In this document: one piece after another, positions 25,555-31,115 of the stretch
Position numbering within the stretch: position 1 is the first letter of the stretch
How the letters are laid out: the number at the start of each line of letters is the position of its first letter
NCBI GenBank assembly: GCA_023230025.1
Contig: JALNYD010000003.1
Span: 1-31,115, forward strand
Length of the DNA: 31,115 nucleotides
Source: Candidatus Cloacimonadota bacterium
Lineage (GTDB): Bacteria; Cloacimonadota; Cloacimonadia; Cloacimonadales; Cloacimonadaceae
Direction of reading: 5' to 3'
Made by a program: the position numbers and the translations under genes
Notes under the pieces: model-generated
The model's database searches: none
The model's input: only the letters and a program-made list of their open reading frames with translations
Told to the model about the DNA's origin: nothing

Positions 25555-28170
25555 TCACAACTTTAACAGTTTCAATGGTTTCTGCATCTTTCCGTCAATG
25601 CTGAGTCGGAGCAAATAAACTCCCGCGGGGAGTTCCCTATTGCAGTCATCGCAACCTTCCCAGGCCAGAACCTGATCGCCCTTGTCCTGAGAGCTGGAAT
25701 ATAGATGCTTCACCAATTGCCCCCTCAAGTTATAGATCTTCAGTTCTACCTCGCTTTTAGCTTCCAACTGGTAAGTGATCACCGCCAATTCGCGGAAGGG
25801 ATTGGGTGAACTGCTCAGTCTTATGGGAACTGGCACAAGCTCTGCATCCTGATTTGTCACACAGTCGATGATCACCATTACGCTGTTGGATGCAGTTGAT
25901 TCCACGCTGCCGTAAAGTGCCACCAGGTAGTATGTAATGGTGTCATTGACGGCACTGTAGTCACGGAAAGCCCGGGCTGAGGGTTCCATGATGTTGACGT
26001 AAACTTCGCCATTGCGATAGATGCGGAAACCGGCAAGGCCTCTGTCCATACGCGGCATCTGCCAGCTAAGCTGGATCTGCTGTTGCCACTGCTCTGCCTG
26101 GAGATTGGCCGGAGCGTAAACAGGCTGGTACTCGTATGCACCCACATCGATGCGGGTGATCCCATCGCCATCGCCATCCCAATAGCGTTCATTACCTCCG
26201 GCATCCAGGCTTTGATCCATGAGAGAACCACTCTGCCATCCCATATCGATCAAAGGAGATGTGGAATCCAGGGTATAAGGACGATTGCCAGACATGGTAA
26301 AGCCAGGATCCAGCATGGTGTTGCCTTCCCCCCAATACACGGGATTCTGCGAAGTCTGGCTATACACTCCGGCCGAGCCACCGAGGATATTGTTGTTAAT
26401 CAATGTGGTAGGGCTATAGATCCCCGAGGATATATGATTGGGGATCAGGATCTGGGTAGTGATTTCCGGATTGTAAAAGATGTTGTTGGTCAGCACATTG
26501 GTACCCTGCACGGCGATTACCCCGCTGCCTCCGCTATTGCCGGCAAAGGTGCAATTGGAGATGAAGAGCGTGTCATTAAGGGAGCGTGCCATACCCATTA
26601 CGTTGCTGGTTCCCTGGTAATTGTCGTAGAAAGCGGAGTTCTTGATCTCTATGCCAAGACGAGTGCCATAATGCTCATAAGGTGAGATCTGGAATATGGT
26701 GTTAAAACTATACATTTCTGAGGTGCTACTACGATTATCGTGAACTTCACAGCCATCTATGATGACATCGCATTCATCCACTGTAGATATCAATATGGCG
26801 CGCATTTCCAGAGCTTCGCAACCGGTGATTTCTACGTTTTTCAAAGAAAACTGACCTGACGATTGATGATTGGTAATTCCTTTAGCCCAATTTGTGGACT
26901 TAACGTCTGAGATAACAATATTACTGTATTCTCTTACTCCGGACTCATCAGATGAGAACAGCCCTGTAGCTATATACGGGCTCCTTATGCCTGAGATATA
27001 AAGATCACTCAAAAGACTGTTATGTGAGTTTCCTACCTGTAAACCACTGACACCATTTATCAAGCTTAGACTTTGTGCGCTCCAGTTCTCATTATGTTGT
27101 GAGGCATTAATAACGTCGCTGTGTAGCTCTGCATCCAGGATCGTTCCTTTTCTGGATTCTCCTTTCAGAGTAGTGTAACTCTTGATCGGGATGGGAAACA
27201 GCTGATTATTTAGTGAGGGTGAGTAGTGTCCATCTGCTACATGTACGGTTTTGGGGTTATCTGGATCGGAAGCGATGCGGTACATGGCCATGAAAATGCT
27301 CTGCATTGGCTCTGCGGAACTTAGGCCGCTATTGGCATTATCTCCCCAGGGGGCTACATAGAGATCGTGATTCACCTCTTCGTGTACCGTGTGCAGGATG
27401 TCAAAAGTGTAAGGATTGGTAATGCTTGGACTGGCGGCAACAGCCGTGGCATAGAAGTTCCAGGGATTGGCAACGGTGAAAGTATCCACCACCACATGCA
27501 CAGAGTTCACATTGTAGAAGTAAAGATCGCTGCCGAAAGCGGCATAATTGCTGTAGATGTTGCAGCGGTTATTGGAATCGAATGTTGCGTTGTACTGGTT
27601 TTGGGAACCTGCAAAATATATCCCGGATCCAACTCCACCAGTGTTATGGTGAATGCTTACTCCGCTGAGATATGCATGACAATAGCCTAAATATACCCCA
27701 GCGCCGTTATCTGCTTGATTCTCTGTTACATGACAGTTAATTATCTGGGCTTGCCTCTGACCGCTCATTCTGCTAACAGCTATCCCACCTCCGGAATACC
27801 AGTCATATAAGTCATTGTAATGTCCGGAGCCGTTGATAACAGTAAATCCTTGAATGTGAATGGAATATTCATTGTCCGCTACATAGATACCCACTCCCTG
27901 ATGGTTGGCATCGATGATGGTCGAATGTATATAATTCCTATCTCCGGTGAGTATCTCCAGACTGGCCAGAGTAATGCTTTTGCCGTTAAAGCGCACATTC
28001 TCGTAGTAGCGGCCGGGATAGACTAGTACGGTATCGCCATCAGTAGACGCAGTGATGGCTTCCTGGATGAGGGTGTAGTCCCCTGTTCCATCCTGCTTAA
28101 CTGAAAGTGTAAGCGCCAAGACCAGGCAAGGTAAGGCCATTATCAGGATTAACAAACCATAACGTTTCAT
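25555..28170 (-). CDS. Secreted parallel beta-helix protein with FN3-like and FlgD-like C-terminal domains (copy 2)
   Basis: Paralogue of 19882-22497 with the same length (871 residues), signal peptide and start context. The first roughly 676 residues, upstream DNA included, appear identical to copy 1. The last part, covering the FN3-like and FlgD-like domains, differs at many positions (for example LAGFRIYRNGEVYVNIMEP against LSGFRIYRNNEAYIDIMEP, and DDCNRELPAGVYLLRL against DDDGQALPSGIYVLRL). The switch at 26140/26141 is sharp, which suggests gene conversion or a recent recombination-driven duplication rather than slow divergence. Function unknown. Confidence 0.88.
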   Translation of the reverse strand: MKRYGLLILIMALPCLVLALTLSVKQDGTGDYTLIQEAITASTDGDTVLVYPGRYYENVRFNGKSITLASLEILTGDRNYIHSTIIDANHQGVGIYVADNEYSIHIQGFTVINGSGHYNDLYDWYSGGGIAVSRMSGQRQAQIINCHVTENQADNGAGVYLGYCHAYLSGVSIHHNTGGVGSGIYFAGSQNQYNATFDSNNRCNIYSNYAAFGSDLYFYNVNSVHVVVDTFTVANPWNFYATAVAASPSITNPYTFDILHTVHEEVNHDLYVAPWGDNANSGLSSAEPMQSIFMAMYRIASDPDNPKTVHVADGHYSPSLNNQLFPIPIKSYTTLKGESRKGTILDAELHSDVINASQHNENWSAQSLSLINGVSGLQVGNSHNSLLSDLYISGIRSPYIATGLFSSDESGVREYSNIVISDVKSTNWAKGITNHQSSGQFSLKNVEITGCEALEMRAILISTVDECDVIIDGCEVHDNRSSTSEMYSFNTIFQISPYEHYGTRLGIEIKNSAFYDNYQGTSNVMGMARSLNDTLFISNCTFAGNSGGSGVIAVQGTNVLTNNIFYNPEITTQILIPNHISSGIYSPTTLINNNILGGSAGVYSQTSQNPVYWGEGNTMLDPGFTMSGNRPYTLDSTSPLIDMGWQSGSLMDQSLDAGGNERYWDGDGDGITRIDVGAYEYQPVYAPANLQAEQWQQQIQLSWQMPRMDRGLAGFRIYRNGEVYVNIMEPSARAFRDYSAVNDTITYYLVALYGSVESTASNSVMVIIDCVTNQDAELVPVPIRLSSSPNPFRELAVITYQLEAKSEVELKIYNLRGQLVKHLYSSSQDKGDQVLAWEGCDDCNRELPAGVYLLRLSIDGKMQKPLKLLKL

Positions 28171-28186
28171 AATTATCCTTATCTCA

Positions 28187-28216
28187 GCCGGAGAAGGCGG
28201 TAAAGCCTTCTCCGGC
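28187..28216 (-). promoter_or_regulatory. 12-bp perfect hairpin just ahead of the beta-helix gene (copy 2)
   Basis: Exact copy of the hairpin at 22514-22543, again ending 16 nt before the start codon of the beta-helix gene. Confidence 0.65.
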
Positions 28217-28229
28217 ATTTAATTCTCAC

Positions 28230-28320
28230 GGCACTCAGTGCCCACTAACGCGACGAAATCGCCCATCTCGCTCGAAGAGCCCATTTCGTGCAGCAGGCAC
28301 CCATTTCGCTGCGACGCAGC
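28230..28320. repeat. Cluster of short palindromes in the intergenic spacer (copy 2)
   Basis: Same five short hairpins as 22557-22647, carried within the duplicated block and abutting the stop codon of the upstream gene. Confidence 0.7.
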
Positions 28321-31115
28321 CTACTTCATCAGCATCATTTTCTGGCTAAAGCTGCCTTCCGGAGTGGTCAGACGGCTGAAATAGATTCCTGATGCCACCT
28401 TTCTGCCCTGGGCATCCGTGCCATTCCACTGCAAGGTATGCTTGCCTTTAGTCATGTCACCATTAAACAGGGTAGCGATCTTTTGTCCCCTGATGTTGTA
28501 GATATCCAGTCTGGCATGCATGTCATTTGCCAGGATAAAGGATATATTCGTTTCCGGATTGAAGGGATTCGGATAGTTTTGACTGAGGCTGGTAACGAGA
28601 GGAACGGGACTATCTCCTTCTTTGTTATTGAAGGAGAGGTATGCGTATCGGCCGATCTGGTCAGTTCTCAAGCCAGTATCTTCAAAGACCATGCGCTCGG
28701 GATTGTAGGTTTTCCAGCCTTTGGCCGCCTTTTTGCCTTTACCTTCGTGGTAAAATACAATTTCCAGTTCTCCGTCATCCTTGGCATCATCCTGGTACAG
28801 GCAGACATCAATCAAAGTGCTATCCACTACTGCAGCTCCCTTGCAGACTCCATTCACATAGAGCCCCACTTCGGCAGGCATATTCTGGGGATCAAACTCC
28901 AGAAACACCGATGTGTAATCCAGCTTTTCGGTGTATTCAAAAGCCGTAGACAGAGGCTTACCAACAGGTGGTTTGGAAGCTGATGGGAATTGCCAGTACA
29001 GCTCTTCCGGGGCATCGGGTAAGAGCACCAACACTAGCATATCACCCTCAGACACGGTATAAGTGTTGGGATCAATCACCCAGGTGCTGTTATATTCCTC
29101 ACTTATGCGGCAAGTACCCCAGCTTTGAGTCTTGATCGTATGAACATAGTCTATGTAACGGAAGCGCGTGCTCCCAGGCAGATAACGGGACAACGCGTCC
29201 CCAGCTCCCTGAGTGAATGTAGCAAAATAGCCTACCCAATTCTCAAAAGGATGATTCTGGGCATCAACTGCGGCCCAGGTGACAGGAGTAGTACTGGGAT
29301 CAGCCTTGAAGCCATCCACCACCACAGAACAATCGCTGATCCCTTCATTGAACTTTACCTTGTAACCTTTGGGTTGGGTGACGGGATGGTCTTCTTCTAG
29401 CCAAATGGAGTTTTGATAGTGCATGGTTGCCGCATCAGTATCATAACTCCAGCTGATGTTGTTGAGGTTAAAACTAGGCCACTGCATATGTTCACTAAAC
29501 ATCTGTCCCAGTTCGTTCCAGTAATCACTTCCATTGGTATTGGTGCGGTCATCCACCACGGGGAAGGATAGCCAATATATGTTCGAAGGGCTTACATCCG
29601 AGAAATATTTTCGACTATGATACGGGTAGTACACAGCTCCGATATCGGGAGGAGTGCCATCGGGATCATGTTGTGGTACACCGTCTATCTCTGGACAGCC
29701 AGTATTGATCAGGGGGCTTTTCGCTGTCTCGTCCCAGATGATTGTGTATTCACCGTTGACTCCCATATTGATCAGAGGGTCACCGATTGAGCAGTCTTCC
29801 AGTACCATGTTTTGGTATTGTTCACCTCCCGGATCGTTCACAAAATGACAGTTTCTAGCTAGTATCGGTTCGCTAAGCTCAATCACGACAGCGGAGGGAG
29901 GATCAATGGCATAATTAACTCTAACAGTGTTCTCTACATGACATAAATTATTGATAAATCTTGGAATAATCACGGGGCCACTGTTGTCAGAAGCAAAACC
30001 AAACACGCCAACTCGATCACCATCAAGCATTTGAGCAATGAACTGTTTCGCTGTTTTCGCTAATTGACTTCGGTTATTCATGCTAGGAGAGCAATCAAGA
30101 GCTAAGACCAGATCAATATTATTAGCTGGTCTTACTTTGAACCCAGGTTCAGTGAGTCCATCTATGCCATCCATCACGTTTGCAGCAGTATAGGTGTAAT
30201 GAATCTGATTGTCAGGTGCTTGAGGACTGCCAAAGTCTACTATGATGTCATAGCCGCCATCCACGTTTCCTGCCTCGGTGGGAAGTGTCCAGACTAAGCT
30301 GTTCCAATCTCCACTGGCATCAGTGCTGTTACCTGTTATTGGCGCAAAGTCATCAGCCAGGCAAGAAGTTAATGTGGATGTATTTGCCCCATCTACGTAA
30401 GTGTAGTCATCATGCCTGATCACATAGACAGTGAAAGCTGTGTTCTGGGGAGCTTTTGTGATCTTCACGTGAACCTGATCCCCGGGTGAAAAGACGTTCC
30501 TGGATCTATTGCCCTCGCTAAAGCTTTCCACTTGGGGAGTGAAATGAAAGCCACGAGATTCATAGGCTTTGTTGATGGCTATCTGCTTTGGGTTTAAGGA
30601 AAAGGGAGTCAATCCACCACCCACACTGCTCATTAGGATGTTATAGAAGTAACGGGGTTTGTAGCGGTAGGCGTTGTTTGTGCCCTCAACAATCCCAGTT
30701 TTAACAATTCCCAGGCCAGCTATCAACAAATTATCAACTCCACTTACTCCCTGATTACCATCAGGAAACAATGAGTTGCCTCGTAAACCCCACCAAGCTG
30801 AGGCGAGGAAAAGTCCGGATAAGTAATTACTATATCCTTCCTCATTTATTGACATAGGGTTCACTGCTGGAATTGACAGGTTAAGCATATCGTATGAAGT
30901 ACCATTTGGTTGTGGATATGCCATATATGGAGATTGAACTGTGCTGCAAGAAAAATAGTTTGCAAATGCCTCAGTCATAGCTCGTCCCTGTGATGATGTC
31001 GTATTAAAATGATTATTGCCGAGTACTTGGTATGTAAACAGATGACTTAGTTCATGCCTGACTAAAGAGCTATGAAGTCCTGTTTTTATCCTAACTACTG
31101 GCGGACTATAAAGTT
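28321..31115 (-). CDS. Chimeric surface metallopeptidase/vWA-fragment/beta-helix protein with FlgD-like sorting domain (N-terminus beyond window)
   Basis: The frame is open to the right edge, so the 5' end is missing; the Met at 30978 is internal because metallopeptidase sequence precedes it. In the 930 visible residues, HELSH (31056-31042) and TEAFANYF 23 residues later form a gluzincin-type zinc site (HExxH...E). A roughly 150-residue region of unclear fold follows. A von Willebrand A fragment then shows the metal site D-C-S-P-S (LVLALDCSPSMN) but stops after about 55 residues, where a full domain is about 170. It switches to beta-helix-like sequence (RFINNLCHVEN, ARNCHFVND) ending PDIGAVYYP. 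The remaining C-terminus, from FPVVDDRTNTNGS on, is shared with 22648-25353 and ends in the same FlgD-Ig-like domain. It looks like a recombination mosaic. Zinc peptidase activity is plausible; the substrate is unknown. Confidence 0.82.
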   Translation of the reverse strand, partial: LYSPPVVRIKTGLHSSLVRHELSHLFTYQVLGNNHFNTTSSQGRAMTEAFANYFSCSTVQSPYMAYPQPNGTSYDMLNLSIPAVNPMSINEEGYSNYLSGLFLASAWWGLRGNSLFPDGNQGVSGVDNLLIAGLGIVKTGIVEGTNNAYRYKPRYFYNILMSSVGGGLTPFSLNPKQIAINKAYESRGFHFTPQVESFSEGNRSRNVFSPGDQVHVKITKAPQNTAFTVYVIRHDDYTYVDGANTSTLTSCLADDFAPITGNSTDASGDWNSLVWTLPTEAGNVDGGYDIIVDFGSPQAPDNQIHYTYTAANVMDGIDGLTEPGFKVRPANNIDLVLALDCSPSMNNRSQLAKTAKQFIAQMLDGDRVGVFGFASDNSGPVIIPRFINNLCHVENTVRVNYAIDPPSAVVIELSEPILARNCHFVNDPGGEQYQNMVLEDCSIGDPLINMGVNGEYTIIWDETAKSPLINTGCPEIDGVPQHDPDGTPPDIGAVYYPYHSRKYFSDVSPSNIYWLSFPVVDDRTNTNGSDYWNELGQMFSEHMQWPSFNLNNISWSYDTDAATMHYQNSIWLEEDHPVTQPKGYKVKFNEGISDCSVVVDGFKADPSTTPVTWAAVDAQNHPFENWVGYFATFTQGAGDALSRYLPGSTRFRYIDYVHTIKTQSWGTCRISEEYNSTWVIDPNTYTVSEGDMLVLVLLPDAPEELYWQFPSASKPPVGKPLSTAFEYTEKLDYTSVFLEFDPQNMPAEVGLYVNGVCKGAAVVDSTLIDVCLYQDDAKDDGELEIVFYHEGKGKKAAKGWKTYNPERMVFEDTGLRTDQIGRYAYLSFNNKEGDSPVPLVTSLSQNYPNPFNPETNISFILANDMHARLDIYNIRGQKIATLFNGDMTKGKHTLQWNGTDAQGRKVASGIYFSRLTTPEGSFSQKMMLMK

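Larger units (their letters stand above)
26141..29469. repeat. 3,329-bp duplicated block, right copy
   Basis: Direct repeat of 20468-23796. It starts inside the copy-2 beta-helix gene and ends inside the chimeric partial gene. Beyond 29469 the two loci remain alignable for about 100 bp with an indel (15 against 24 nt) and substitutions, and then become unrelated. Confidence 0.9.

Overview
The window looks like chromosomal DNA from an uncultured anaerobe of the FCB/Cloacimonadota type. This is inferred from several traits: large secreted proteins ending in FlgD-Ig-like C-terminal domains (YPNPFNP ... IYN..GQ ... SG.Y) typical of type IX-like sorting, a membrane pyrophosphatase, a flavodiiron oxygen-scavenging protein, and a three-gene Fe-S/flavin electron-bifurcating transhydrogenase. 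No rRNA or tRNA marker is present, so the taxon is not proven.

Layout. (1) 204-3196 (-): a GLUG-repeat surface protein broken by a one-base frameshift, with a terminator behind it. (2) 3676-9112 (+): a tightly coupled five-gene operon of membrane pyrophosphatase, ispG, two half-size ChrA-type transporters and an M14 peptidase lipoprotein. Adjacent genes overlap or lie 1 bp apart. (3) 9113-9924: an 812-bp non-coding island packed with short palindromes. Its core is a 114-bp element at 9271-9384 with four consecutive 7-bp-stem/3-nt-loop hairpins closed by an outer inverted repeat. (4) 9925-11094 (+): flavodiiron protein with its own terminator. (5) 13966-11274 (-): an operon of adenosine-specific kinase family protein, thpR, recA and recX. 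(6) 19672-14153 (-): NuoE-like, NuoF-like and a NuoG+GltD fusion subunit, matching the Stn-family NADH/NADPH/ferredoxin transhydrogenase architecture. (7) 31115-19882 (-): four large exported proteins in two pairs. A 3,329-bp block (20468-23796 and 26141-29469) appears identical between the pairs, while the flanking parts of the same genes have diverged.

How the genes fit together. The pyrophosphatase could recover energy from PPi and IspG makes isoprenoid precursors. The Stn-like complex would balance NADH, NADPH and ferredoxin, and the flavodiiron protein would remove O2 or NO. The surface proteins point to an extensive and actively recombining outer-surface repertoire. The most unusual material is the hairpin element at 9271-9384, the same triloop-palindrome style between the surface genes, and the recombining surface-gene array, which includes a chimeric metallopeptidase/vWA-fragment/beta-helix protein running off the right edge.
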